This document shows positions 24,976 to 38,019 of a DNA stretch of 64,000 nucleotides, in pieces. The number at the start of each line of letters is the position of its first letter. Position 1 is the stretch's first letter. This DNA comes from JAWLAT01 sp041395325. GTDB taxonomy: Bacteria; Pseudomonadota; Gammaproteobacteria; Xanthomonadales; SZUA-5. The notes under the pieces are model-generated. The model saw only the letters and a program-made list of their open reading frames with translations. It did no database searches and was not told the origin of the DNA. The position numbers were made by a program, and so were the translations under genes. The stretch spans positions 48,459 through 112,458 of the forward strand of contig JAWLAT010000015.1 of assembly GCA_041395325.1 (NCBI GenBank), read 5' to 3'.

Positions 24976-27396
24976 ATGACGCTTTTCCTGCTGCTGGCCG
25001 CACTGCTTGTCTACCTGGGTCTGTTGTATGTCGGCCGCGGCTATCAGGCCTGGCTGGCTGGCGGCCTCTTGTTCTGGCTCAGCCTTTCCAGTGCCGGTTG
25101 CAGCGCCTGGCTGCTGGTCCCGCTGGCCCTGCTGTTGATTGGTGCAGGGCTGCTGTTCGGCGTGGGCGACTGGCGTCAGCGCTTCGTGGCTGCACCGCTG
25201 ATGCGGTCCATGGCCAAGGTGCTGCCGCGACTTGGCGAGACTGAGCGCATCGCATTGGAGGCCGGCTCGGTCTGGTGGGACGGCGAACTGTTCTCCGGCA
25301 AGCCGAACTGGCAGCGGCTGCTGGATTTCCGCGTGCCACCGCCAGAGGCCGAGGTTCAGGCTTTCCTAGACGGGCCGGTTGCCACGCTCTGCGAAATGCT
25401 CGATGACTGGCAGATTCAACAGGATCGCGATCTGCCGCCGGCAGTGTGGGACTTCCTCCGCGAGCATCGCTTCTTCGGCATGATCATTCCCACGGAGTAC
25501 GGCGGACTCGGCTTCGGCGCCGACGCACATTCGCGGGTGGTGACCCGAGTGGCCAGCCGCTCGGTGACTGCGGCGGTGACGGTCATGGTGCCCAACTCGC
25601 TCGGGCCGGCCGAGTTGCTGTTGCACTACGGCACTGAGGCGCAACGCCAGCATTATCTCCCCAGGTTGGCTTCGGGTCAGGACTTGCCCTGCTTTGCGCT
25701 GACCGGCCCGGAAGCCGGGTCCGATGCGGCGGCCACGCAATCACTCGGCATCGTCGAAGCTCGGGAGATCGACGGCGAGCGCGTGCTGGGCATGCGCCTG
25801 AACTGGAAGAAGCGCTACATCACCCTGGCCCCGGTGGCCACCTTGGTCGGATTGGCCTTCAGGCTGCAGGATCCAGACGGTCTGCTGGGCGAAGCCGGCA
25901 GAGACTACGGCATCACCTGCGCCCTCATCCCTCGTGACACGCCGGGTGTGCAGATCGGACAGCGGCATGACCCAATGGGTGTGCCCTTCATGAATGGCCC
26001 GACGGTCGGTGAAGACGTCTGGGTGCCATTGACGCAAATCATCGGCGGCGTTGAGGGTGCCGGTGAGGGCTGGAAGATGCTGATGGAGTCGCTGGCGGCC
26101 GGACGTTCGGTGTCCTTGCCGGCGTTGAGCGTTGGCGCGACCCAGTTCGCGACGCGTCTGGTCGGCGCCTACGCCACGGTGCGCGAGCAGTTTGATACGC
26201 CCATCGGTCGCTTCGAGGGCGTTGAGGAGCCGCTGGCGCGAATCGCCGGTCTCACTTATGTGCTCGGCGCAGCGCGGCGCCTGACCTGTGCAGCGCTGGA
26301 TGCTGGCCACCGCCCCAGCGTGATCAGTGCCATCGTCAAAGCATACATGACCGACGCGATGCGTCAGGTCATCACCGACGCCATGGACATTCGCGCAGGC
26401 GCAGCCATCATTCGCGGACCGCGCAACATGCTGTCTAGGGTCTGGTCGTCGGTACCGATCGGGATCACGGTGGAAGGGGCCAATATCCTGACGCGTTCAA
26501 TGATCATCTACGGTCAGGGCGCCATTCGCTGTCATCCCTTTGTGGAGCGCGAAATCGCCGCGATCGCCGAGGACGATCTGCCGGCTTTCGATGCAGCGAT
26601 CTTTGGTCATTTGAACTTCCTCTTCCGCAACGGCGCTCGGGCCTTCGTGCTGGCGTTGACCGGCAGTCGGCTGGCGCAGGTGCCGGATCTGGATCAGAAC
26701 GCTGAACGCTTCATGCAACATCTCAGTCGGTTCTCGGCCGCCTTCGCACTGGCCTCGGACATCGCCATGGGTACGCTGGGTGGGTCATTGAAGCGTCGCG
26801 AAAAGCTCTCAGGGCGCTTGGCGGATTGCCTGGCGTGGATGTACCTGGCCTCTGCCGCGATCAAGCGTTTTCACGACGAAGAGAAGTCAGGCGCGCACTA
26901 CGACCTGCTGAAGTGGGTGGCTGCGCACGCGCTGTACCAGGTGCAACAGTCGCTCCGCGGCGTCATCGACAATCTGCCCATGCGACTGGCAGCCTGGAAG
27001 CTGGGCTGGATCGTGTTTCCCTTGGGTGCGCGGTTCAAGCCGCCGTCCGATCAACTGGGTTCTGCGGTGGCGCGGAGTATTCTGGAAGATCGTGCGGCAC
27101 GGAGCAGCCTGACGGCGGACATCCATGTGCCAGGCGCTGAAGAGCCCGGGCTGGGGGCGCTGGAGGCGGCGTTGGACAAGGCCGTACGGGTCTTGCCCAT
27201 CGAAGCCAGGATCAAACAGGCCGTTCGGGAAGGACGAATCGATCGAGCGCCTGGACGACAGCTGGATGAGTTGGCACTGGCGGCCGATGTGATCACCGCC
27301 GCGGAGTTTGAGCAGCTGGGTGAGGCCGACGCGGCCCGCAACGAAGTGATTGGCGTGGACGCGTTTGACCCAGAGGTGTATCGGGAGCTGCGCTGA
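24976..27396 (+). CDS. fadE: Acyl-CoA dehydrogenase FadE
   Basis: Catalyses the first step of fatty-acid beta-oxidation. The 806-residue protein has two N-terminal membrane helices, then the acyl-CoA dehydrogenase fold with PTEYGGLGFG, LTGPEAGSDA (FAD and substrate loop), EGAGEGWKML and the GPRNMLSRVW / VEGANILTRSM segments typical of the long FadE type. A C-terminal DUF1974-like extension follows. The start at MTLFLLLAALL was preferred because GGAG sits upstream; an in-frame ATG at 24931 would add 15 polar residues. Confidence 0.95.
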   Translation: MTLFLLLAALLVYLGLLYVGRGYQAWLAGGLLFWLSLSSAGCSAWLLVPLALLLIGAGLLFGVGDWRQRFVAAPLMRSMAKVLPRLGETERIALEAGSVWWDGELFSGKPNWQRLLDFRVPPPEAEVQAFLDGPVATLCEMLDDWQIQQDRDLPPAVWDFLREHRFFGMIIPTEYGGLGFGADAHSRVVTRVASRSVTAAVTVMVPNSLGPAELLLHYGTEAQRQHYLPRLASGQDLPCFALTGPEAGSDAAATQSLGIVEAREIDGERVLGMRLNWKKRYITLAPVATLVGLAFRLQDPDGLLGEAGRDYGITCALIPRDTPGVQIGQRHDPMGVPFMNGPTVGEDVWVPLTQIIGGVEGAGEGWKMLMESLAAGRSVSLPALSVGATQFATRLVGAYATVREQFDTPIGRFEGVEEPLARIAGLTYVLGAARRLTCAALDAGHRPSVISAIVKAYMTDAMRQVITDAMDIRAGAAIIRGPRNMLSRVWSSVPIGITVEGANILTRSMIIYGQGAIRCHPFVEREIAAIAEDDLPAFDAAIFGHLNFLFRNGARAFVLALTGSRLAQVPDLDQNAERFMQHLSRFSAAFALASDIAMGTLGGSLKRREKLSGRLADCLAWMYLASAAIKRFHDEEKSGAHYDLLKWVAAHALYQVQQSLRGVIDNLPMRLAAWKLGWIVFPLGARFKPPSDQLGSAVARSILEDRAARSSLTADIHVPGAEEPGLGALEAALDKAVRVLPIEARIKQAVREGRIDRAPGRQLDELALAADVITAAEFEQLGEADAARNEVIGVDAFDPEVYRELR

Positions 27397-27405
27397 GTCT
27401 GGATC

Positions 27406-27497
27406 GCGCAGCAGGCTGCGCCTGCAACATACAGTTGCCACTGGACAAGCAGGTTTTGGCGAGGGGCGCTGTCAGCGCCAGATCGCGCTTGCGCCCG
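27406..27497. repeat. Cluster of short perfect palindromes between convergent genes
   Basis: GCGCAGCAGGCTGCGC (27406-27421) and GGCGCTGTCAGCGCC (27465-27479) are near-perfect hairpins, followed by CGCGCTTGCGC. They lie between the stops of fadE and bamD, which face each other, and may act as a bidirectional terminator. There is no U-tract and they do not match the REP copies near 15 kb. Confidence 0.5.
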
Positions 27498-27571
27498 GCT
27501 CCCGGTGCTGGGGGATCAGTGCGTACTGCGCTGAATACCGGTCGCCCCAAGTCTGGCGAACCGCGTCGTCC

Positions 27572-28378
27572 TTAGCCAAACGGCAACCAGCGGCGCCACC
27601 AGGACTTGCGTTCCTCGATCGCCCGCTCACGCTCCGGTGCGGTCAGGCTGAGCACACGCCGCACATCTTCTGCGAGAGCCGGCTCGTTCAAGCCGTCATA
27701 GCTGCTAGCCATCAGCTCGAGCGCATCCAGACTTTGCGGCGTGCGTTGATAATTCTCCACGACGTACGCAGCCCGGCTTGCCGCAGCCACATAGGCGCCA
27801 CGACGGTAGTAGTAGCGGGCTACATTCATCTCAAACTCAGCCATGCTGTTGCGCAGATAGACCATCCGCTGACGCGCATCACCGGCATAGGCACTGGATG
27901 GATAGCGCTTGATCAACTCGGAAAAGTCGATGAAGGCCTGCCGCAGAGCCTGCTGGTCACGCGTGGAGATTTCATTGGGCAGCACGCGGTCGAGCATGCT
28001 GGCGTTGCGGTCGAAGTTGACCAGGCCGCGCAGGAAAAGCGCGTAGTCCACCTTGGGATGTGTCGGGTGGGCCTTGAGGAAGCGGTTCAACGTCGCGACG
28101 GCTTCGTCGTCCTGGTCCCGCTTGTACTGGCAGTAGGCCAGATCCAGCTGAGACTGCTCAGAGTAGCTGCCGAAGGGGAAGCGAGCGATCAGACCACGAT
28201 AGAAGCGGATCGCACGGTCGTAGTTGCCCTTCTGCATCGAGACATTGGCTTCTTCGTAAAGCTGCTCAACCGACATGACATCGGCCTGGGCATCGAAGCG
28301 GTTCTTGTCGCCAAACAGTGAGCAGCCGGTCATGGCCAGCAGCAGGAGCGGAATCAGGAGCGTACGCAAGCGCATCAT
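27572..28378 (-). CDS. bamD: Outer-membrane assembly lipoprotein BamD
   Basis: Essential lipoprotein of the BAM complex that inserts beta-barrels into the outer membrane. 268 residues, with a signal and lipobox ending LAMTGCSLFG and tetratricopeptide repeats: LYEEANVSMQKGNYDRAIRF, FPFGSYSEQSQLDLAYCQYK and RYPSSAYAGDARQRM. The double-Met start is flanked by the divergent rluD gene, which is the usual neighbour of bamD in gammaproteobacteria. Confidence 0.97.
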   Translation of the reverse strand: MMRLRTLLIPLLLLAMTGCSLFGDKNRFDAQADVMSVEQLYEEANVSMQKGNYDRAIRFYRGLIARFPFGSYSEQSQLDLAYCQYKRDQDDEAVATLNRFLKAHPTHPKVDYALFLRGLVNFDRNASMLDRVLPNEISTRDQQALRQAFIDFSELIKRYPSSAYAGDARQRMVYLRNSMAEFEMNVARYYYRRGAYVAAASRAAYVVENYQRTPQSLDALELMASSYDGLNEPALAEDVRRVLSLTAPERERAIEERKSWWRRWLPFG

Positions 28379-28481
28379 CGGCTGGACTGGCAGTGAGCGG
28401 ACCGCGAATGTTAGCCGATGCGGCTGGATCCCGCATGAACCGGCTGCCGGGTGTGGCTCTGCGCCATGCGAGAATGCCCGG

Positions 28482-29450
28482 ATGGAGACGACTGATCCGA
28501 CACTCAGGCCCATTGAGGCCGATACTGAATTGCCGCGCGAATTGGCCGGGCAGCGCCTGGACGCCAGCCTTGCTCAGCTATGGCCCGAGCACTCTCGTTC
28601 GCAGTTGCAGCGCTGGCTGGAGGAGGGCTTGATTCTGGTCGATGGGGTGCAGCCGAAGGCGCGCTCGCGTGTGCGGGGTGGTGAGATCGTTCAACTTCGC
28701 GCCACCGAACGCATTCAGGCGCCGGACAAGGCGGAATCAATTCCACTGGATTTGTTGGTCGAAGATGACGAGCTTTTCATCGTCAACAAGCCCGCAGGCT
28801 TGGTCGTTCATCCAGGTGCTGGCAACCCGCAGGGCACGCTGGTCAACGCCTTGTTGGCGCTGGATCCGGCACTGGCCAAGTTGCCGAGAGCCGGCATTGT
28901 CCATCGACTGGACAAGGAAACCAGTGGTGCATTGCTGGTCGCGCGCACGTCGCAGGCGCATCAGACACTGGTCCAGGCCTTGAGTCAGCGAGAGATTGAG
29001 CGTGAGTATTTGGCGCTGGTGCACGGTGAGCCCGTCAGCGGTTTCACGGTGGACGCACCACTCGATCGACACCCGACTGATCGTTTGCGCAGAGCTGTGG
29101 TGCACGATGGTCGACCAGCGATCACGCATGCGCGCATTGAAGTGCGCTACCCCGGCTACACGCTTTTGCGCTGCCGTCTGGAAACAGGACGGACACACCA
29201 GATCCGCGTTCATATGGCGCACATGCGCTATCCGATCGTCGGCGACCCCCTCTACGGCGGTCGCTTGCGCCTGCCTGCAGGTGCCCCGACTGAGCTGATC
29301 GAGGTATTGCGGGGTTTCCGACGACAAGCGCTGCACGCCCAACGACTGCGCCTGGACCACCCGGTTTCGGGCGCCACAGTCGAAGCGTTGGCACCACTGC
29401 CGGAGGATTTTAAAGCGCTGCTCGCAGCCTTCGATGCCCTCGGTCGCTGA
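28482..29450 (+). CDS. rluD: Ribosomal large subunit pseudouridine synthase D
   Basis: Makes pseudouridines 1911, 1915 and 1917 (E. coli numbering) in helix 69 of 23S rRNA. 322 residues: an S4 domain (RLDASLAQLWPEHSRSQLQR) then the catalytic domain with the nucleophile Asp in GIVHRLDKETSG, and RTHQIRVHMAH. The start METTDPT at 28482 is preferred; the upstream open frame overlaps the bamD promoter region. Its last 17 bases overlap pgeF. Confidence 0.95.
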   Translation: METTDPTLRPIEADTELPRELAGQRLDASLAQLWPEHSRSQLQRWLEEGLILVDGVQPKARSRVRGGEIVQLRATERIQAPDKAESIPLDLLVEDDELFIVNKPAGLVVHPGAGNPQGTLVNALLALDPALAKLPRAGIVHRLDKETSGALLVARTSQAHQTLVQALSQREIEREYLALVHGEPVSGFTVDAPLDRHPTDRLRRAVVHDGRPAITHARIEVRYPGYTLLRCRLETGRTHQIRVHMAHMRYPIVGDPLYGGRLRLPAGAPTELIEVLRGFRRQALHAQRLRLDHPVSGATVEALAPLPEDFKALLAAFDALGR

Positions 29451-30207
29451 AGGCTGGCTGGCGGCAACCGGGCTCCCAGCGGGGGTCCGCGCCGGGACAG
29501 TCCTGCGCAACGCGCCGGGCGTTTCCGAAGGTTCCTTTGGCAGATGCAATCTGGGAGATCGTTGTGGTGATAGGCCGGAATCAGTGCGTCGGAATAGGGC
29601 CCACCTGATCGATTGGCTGGAGTTGCCCGGCGAGCCGATGTGGCTCAGACAGGTGCATGGAACCGAGGTGTTCCGTCCGAGTTCCATCGACACAGGAGCG
29701 CTTCCGGAGGCTGACGGAGCCGTTGCCGACGGCCGGGACGTGGTTCTGGCAGTGTTGACGGCAGATTGTCTTCCCGTCGTGCTGGTCGAACAGTCGGGGC
29801 GCTCAATCGGAATCGCTCACGCCGGCTGGCGAGGTCTGCTCGGCGGCGTCATCGAGCGAACCGTCGATGCCATGGAATGCGATGGTGCAGCGATTCGCGC
29901 CTGGCTGGGGCCGGCCATTGGACCGACAAGCTTTCAGGTGGGGCCAGAGGTGAGGAATGCCTTTGAGCAGGAGGATCGGCGATCGCTGAGTGCATTTGTA
30001 CGCGACCACGGTGATCGCTGGCTTGCTGATCTTTACGCGCTGGCGCGACAGCGGCTTGCGCGCTGCGGAATCAGCGAAATCAGTGGCGGTGGCATGGACA
30101 CGTTCGCTGACAAGAACCGTTGTCATTCCTATCGCCGGGACGGCGCGCATTCGGGTCGGATGGCGACGTTGGTCTGGCGCTCGTGTGGTGATTCGCCAAA
30201 ACCTTGA
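29434..30207 (+). CDS. pgeF: Peptidoglycan editing factor PgeF (YfiH/laccase-domain family)
   Basis: 257 residues of the Cu-oxidase_4 / YfiH family. The Zn-binding motifs LRQVHGTEV, LTADCLPVVL and IAHAGWRGLLGG, and the C-terminal KNRCHSYRRDG, are all present. PgeF removes mis-incorporated serine-containing muropeptide precursors; related members are purine nucleoside phosphorylases. It overlaps rluD by 17 bases. In many gammaproteobacteria clpB follows; here an rRNA operon on the opposite strand follows. Confidence 0.94.
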   Translation: MPSVAEGWLAATGLPAGVRAGTVLRNAPGVSEGSFGRCNLGDRCGDRPESVRRNRAHLIDWLELPGEPMWLRQVHGTEVFRPSSIDTGALPEADGAVADGRDVVLAVLTADCLPVVLVEQSGRSIGIAHAGWRGLLGGVIERTVDAMECDGAAIRAWLGPAIGPTSFQVGPEVRNAFEQEDRRSLSAFVRDHGDRWLADLYALARQRLARCGISEISGGGMDTFADKNRCHSYRRDGAHSGRMATLVWRSCGDSPKP

Positions 30208-30412
30208 AGATGTCTGATGAACTTTTGCTCGGCGCAAGGCAAGAGGATGAGGCATGGCTACGCCGTGGCGACGACGAATGACGCCACATCCGGGAAAGGA
30301 GCGCAGAAATGGTCCAAGGTACCTGCGGAACACCCCGTCAGGTGGACGAAGCGTGAGTGCTGAGAAATAGATGCCATCGCCGGTTCGAGTCTCAGGCCGA
30401 TGAGCGCAAAGC

Positions 30413-30444
30413 AAAACGCCTCCAGATTGTTCTGGAGGCGTTTT
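30413..30444 (-). terminator. Rho-independent terminator of the rRNA operon
   Basis: On the minus strand AAAACGCCTCCAGAA and its complement TTCTGGAGGCGTTTT form a long stem with a tiny loop, ending in TTTT, ten bases past the 5S 3' end. The interval from here to pgeF (30208-30412) shows no gene. Confidence 0.92.
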
Positions 30445-30454
30445 GAGGAATAAG

Positions 30455-30570
30455 TCCCTGGCAGTGACCTACTCTCGCATGGGCTTGCCACACTACCATC
30501 GGCGCTGGTGCGTTTCACTTCCGAGTTCGGTATGGGATCGGGTGGGACCACACCGCTATGGCCGCCAGGG
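30455..30570 (-). rRNA. rrf: 5S ribosomal RNA
   Basis: About 116 bases reading CCCTGGCGGCCATAGCGG at the 5' end and ending CACTGCCAGGGA, so both ends pair. The internal CCGAACTCGGAAGTGAAACG and GATGGTAGTGTGG segments are universal 5S features. Confidence 0.97.
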
Positions 30571-30651
30571 AAAACTGATATCGAGCGCGCTAGGCACTCG
30601 GGATAGTAGCTGAAGGTCTATGCGACGTGTCGCAAAAGGTTTGGGGGTTAT

Positions 30652-33483
<2,832 letters not shown>

Positions 33484-33490
<7 letters not shown>

Positions 33491-33499
33491 ATATAACCC
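33484..33499 (-). other. Pre-23S processing stem, 5' side
   Basis: Perfect complement of 30645-30660; together they bracket the mature 23S ends and form the base of the RNase III stem. Confidence 0.75.
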
Positions 33500-33738
33500 G
33501 CAATCCTCTTTCGAGTTGGGCTATGGTTTTCCCAAACGACACATCGTCATAGATCTTTCATTCCTGAGCACAGTCATGGGTAAACCCAATAACTGCGTCC
33601 AAGACGCCTTCAGCTACCTATCCAATTGGTAAAGATCTCTCACTATCCAACAGTGGCCTTTCGCCATCTGCCGTATTGCTGTCACACATCGATCCAAATG
33701 AATCGATCTGCCTCAACAACATGCCGCCGCGCCCGCGT

Positions 33739-33815
<77 letters not shown>

Positions 33816-33838
33816 AACGTGAGTTGGCCGTTGCCAGG

Positions 33839-33914
33839 TGGTGGAGCTGACCGGGATCGAACCGGTGACCCCCTGCTTGCAAAGCAGGTGCTCTCCCAGC
33901 TGAGCTACAGCCCC
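33839..33914 (-). tRNA. tRNA-Ala (anticodon TGC)
   Basis: 76-base cloverleaf in the 16S-23S spacer, beginning GGGGCTGTAGCTCAGC, with anticodon loop TTTGCAA and encoded CCA. The order on the transcript is Ala then Ile after 16S. Confidence 0.97.
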
Positions 33915-33961
33915 TCAACGGACCTACAGCCCGCCGGCCTGTGCGCCAGCCGCGGCTCTTC

Positions 33962-33984
33962 GAAGTGTCTTGTGTGGGCGCTCG
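33962..33984 (-). other. Pre-16S processing stem, 3' side
   Basis: 23 bases perfectly complementary to 35622-35644 on the far side of the 16S gene, forming the RNase III processing stem of the precursor. Confidence 0.88.
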
Positions 33985-34004
33985 AGAGAGTTGCCTCAAT
34001 CTCG

Positions 34005-35542
<1,538 letters not shown>

Positions 35543-35621
35543 AAATCCAAACTTCTTGCTTGAACGCATCAAACAGGAATTACCTTCCTATCTGTGCGCT
35601 CTGTTAGAGGTCAGACCCTAA

Positions 35622-35644
35622 CGAGCGCCCACACAAGACACTTC
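35622..35644 (-). other. Pre-16S processing stem, 5' side
   Basis: Perfect 23-base inverted complement of 33962-33984, located in the leader about 80 bases before the mature 16S 5' end. Confidence 0.88.
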
Positions 35645-35721
35645 TTCATTTGTGAGAAAGAGCCGGAAGCACTACCCCGCTTCCCTTTCCGCCACCCCGG
35701 CCGTTCGCCGGTGAGCCGCGC

Positions 35722-35749
35722 ATAATACACCCTTCCTAAGGGGTGTCAA
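35722..35749 (-). promoter_or_regulatory. rRNA operon promoter
   Basis: On the minus strand TTGACA, a 16-base spacer and TATTAT, followed by a GC-rich GCGCGGC stretch typical of stringently controlled rRNA promoters. It lies about 180 bases before mature 16S. The predicted transcription start is near 35713. Confidence 0.85.
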
Positions 35750-35792
35750 CACCTTTGTTCGGAGAACTTGCAACGAGGCCGCAACACCGGGC

Positions 35793-36485
35793 TCAGCGAC
35801 CCGGCTCATCTCCCCACAGCAGCTTGTGCAGCTGCAGTTGGAAACGCACCGGCAGCCGATCGGCGACGATCCAGTCCGCCAGTTCGGTCGCCGACAGCTG
35901 TCCGGCACTCGGTGAGAACAACACCTGTGCGCGTTCGGTCAGGTCATGCTCACGCAGTATCCCGCAGGCCCAGTCGTAGTCGATGCGATCGCAGAGCACG
36001 AACTTCAGCTGGTCCTCTGATCCCAGGTGGTCCAGGTTCTGCCAGCGGTTGCGCTCCACCTCGGCCGAGCCGGGGGTCTTGATGTCGATGACCTTGATCA
36101 CGCGGGGATCGACAGCACCGACATCGAGCGCGCCGCTGGTTTCCAGACTGACGCACAGGCCGGCGTCACAGAGCTTGCTCAGAAGATCCAGGCAGCGACG
36201 TTGCGCCAACGGCTCTCCGCCGGTAACCGTGACGTGTCGAACACCGAAGGCACGTACTTCGTCGACCAACTCGTCGATGCCGCGCCACTGGCCACCGTGA
36301 AAAGCATAGGCGCTGTCGCAGTACACACAACGCAACGGACAACCGGTCAGTCGCACGAAGACAGTCGGCCATCCGACGCTGTCGGACTCGCCCTGCAGGG
36401 AGAGAAAGACCTCGGTGATCTTCAGCCGGCCTGCCTGGGTCGGCGCGGCCTCCAGCGCCGAGTCACTCTGCGCAACGGTATCCAT
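35793..36485 (-). CDS. queE: 7-carboxy-7-deazaguanine synthase QueE
   Basis: Radical SAM enzyme of queuosine and archaeosine precursor synthesis. 230 residues from MDTVAQSD, with the N-terminal substrate segment EVFLSLQGESDSVGWPTVFV, the iron-sulfur motif CPLRCVYCDS (Cys-x3-Cys-x2-Cys) and TVTGGEPLAQ for SAM binding. The start at 36485 is preferred over GTG at 36509. It is the last gene of the Tol-Pal run, a common position in gammaproteobacteria. Confidence 0.95.
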   Translation of the reverse strand: MDTVAQSDSALEAAPTQAGRLKITEVFLSLQGESDSVGWPTVFVRLTGCPLRCVYCDSAYAFHGGQWRGIDELVDEVRAFGVRHVTVTGGEPLAQRRCLDLLSKLCDAGLCVSLETSGALDVGAVDPRVIKVIDIKTPGSAEVERNRWQNLDHLGSEDQLKFVLCDRIDYDWACGILREHDLTERAQVLFSPSAGQLSATELADWIVADRLPVRFQLQLHKLLWGDEPGR

Positions 36486-36536
36486 AGGGAAAACTCGACA
36501 TCCGATCACCCGGCCGCATGGCGGGAATCGGCGGAA

Positions 36537-37433
36537 TCAGCGGTTGCTCTCCAACCGGATCGCGCGCAATCGACCTTCGGCCAAACGCGCCACCGGGGTA
36601 TCCGGGTATTTGCTGGTCACCATGGCGAGCGTCTGCGCCGCCCGCTGCGTGTCACCCAACTCGAAGTGGCAATAGCCGACCTTGAGCAGGGCGTCGGGCG
36701 CCTTGCCGCTGTCCGGGTAACGACTCAGCAACTGCTGGAAGCTGTCCAGCGCGATGCGGTAGTTGCGCGTGACGTAGTAGGACTCGCCCAACCAGTAGGT
36801 CGCATTCGGTGAAAGATCCGCATCCGGAAACTCGCTCAGGAACGCGGAGAAGTATCGGGCGGAGGCATCGTAGCGACCCTGCTTCAGTGCTTCGAAAGCA
36901 CGGTCGTAGGCTGCGCGCTGCGCCGCCAGCGCCTCGGGATCGGCGGGATCGGCATAGATCGGTTCCGCGGGTGCGTCGAAGCCCGGCGCGGGATCCATGC
37001 CGACATCGTCATTCGCGGCCGGCTCGGGCTCACCCATGCTCAGTTGCCCGGGTGCGGGCTCGAAGCTGTCGTCGGCCGCCAGCGGCGCACCATCGCTGCG
37101 CATTGGCGCCGAAGGACCGCTGCCCTCGACCCGCTGCAAGCGCGAGTCCAGATCCAGATACTGATCGCGCTGGCGCTTCTTCATGCTTTCCAGTTCGAAG
37201 GTCTGTTGCTCGACCAGATTCCGCAGATTGGCCAGCTCGGCCTGCATCTCATTGATGCGGTTGAGCAACTCGACCGAATTCTGCGTGTCACCGCCGCCCT
37301 GGGACTGCGCTTCCAGGCGTGCAACACGCTCGCCCAGACTCAGGCGACCCTGAGCCTGCGCGGCCGTAGAGAGCACCACGACGGCCAATGCGGCCGCCGT
37401 GGTCCTGATCAACGGAATGACGCGTCGCTGCAT
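36537..37433 (-). CDS. cpoB: Cell division coordinator CpoB (YbgF)
   Basis: Periplasmic partner of Tol-Pal that links outer-membrane constriction to peptidoglycan synthesis. 298 residues: signal peptide ending STAAQAQ, an N-terminal trimerising coiled coil (about 30-110), an acidic Pro-rich linker, and C-terminal tetratricopeptide repeats (YDRAFEALKQGRYDASARYF, YWLGESYYVTRNYRIAL, LLKVGYCHFELGDTQRAA). The ATG overlaps the pal stop as TGATG; GTG at 37436 is possible. Confidence 0.95.
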   Translation of the reverse strand: MQRRVIPLIRTTAAALAVVVLSTAAQAQGRLSLGERVARLEAQSQGGGDTQNSVELLNRINEMQAELANLRNLVEQQTFELESMKKRQRDQYLDLDSRLQRVEGSGPSAPMRSDGAPLAADDSFEPAPGQLSMGEPEPAANDDVGMDPAPGFDAPAEPIYADPADPEALAAQRAAYDRAFEALKQGRYDASARYFSAFLSEFPDADLSPNATYWLGESYYVTRNYRIALDSFQQLLSRYPDSGKAPDALLKVGYCHFELGDTQRAAQTLAMVTSKYPDTPVARLAEGRLRAIRLESNR

Positions 37434-37954
37434 CACTGCTTGACGGTGTAAACGATCTCGGTGCGACGATTCTTGGCCCAGCAGGTCTCGCTGGTCTCGA
37501 CGCAGGTCGGACGCTCTTCACCGTAGCTCACCACGTTCAGCTGACCGCTGCGGGCGCCGTTGGCCAGCAGCAGATCACGAACTGCGTTGCCGCGACGCTC
37601 ACCCAGACCCAGGTTGTACTCGCGCGAACCACGCTCGTCGGCGTTGCCTTCCAGCGTCATGCGGGCATTCGGGTTGTTCTGCAGCCACTTGGCGTGGCAA
37701 CGGATCATCTCCTGCGCCTCGCCGCGCACATTGGCCTGGTCGTAGTCGAAATAGGCGGTGCGCGAGCGCAGGCATTCCTTGCGATCGAGCAGCGTCACAT
37801 CGGTCCAGTCGTCGGCAGCCTGGGTCGGCGTCGGAGTCGGCGTGGGGGTCGGGGTCGGCGTGACCGGCTCAGGGCGGGGTTCGGGCTTGGAGGCGCAGCC
37901 GACGAAGGCCGCACAACTGAGCGCCAGAAGCAGGGTGCGAACGGACGTGTTCAT
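37433..37954 (-). CDS. pal: Peptidoglycan-associated lipoprotein Pal
   Basis: Outer-membrane lipoprotein that binds peptidoglycan and TolB. 173 residues with a lipobox ending FVGCASKPE, a Pro-Thr repeat linker, and an OmpA_C domain with TLEGNADERGSREYNLGLGERR, the diaminopimelate-binding segment. The mature domain contains four extra cysteines (KECL, IRCH, PTCV, ETCW), which are absent from E. coli Pal and could form disulfides. Confidence 0.97.
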   Translation of the reverse strand: MNTSVRTLLLALSCAAFVGCASKPEPRPEPVTPTPTPTPTPTPTQAADDWTDVTLLDRKECLRSRTAYFDYDQANVRGEAQEMIRCHAKWLQNNPNARMTLEGNADERGSREYNLGLGERRGNAVRDLLLANGARSGQLNVVSYGEERPTCVETSETCWAKNRRTEIVYTVKQ

Positions 37955-38019
37955 GATCTTCCTCTTAAAGGGTCAGGGCGAATCGTTAATGGAGTCAGGT
38001 TCGTCTCGGTCGGTCGGAC

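Noticed and set aside
30380..30412. A tRNA-like T-loop sequence (GGTTCGAGTC) before the rRNA terminator
   Set aside because: The flanking bases do not pair and no cloverleaf can be drawn.
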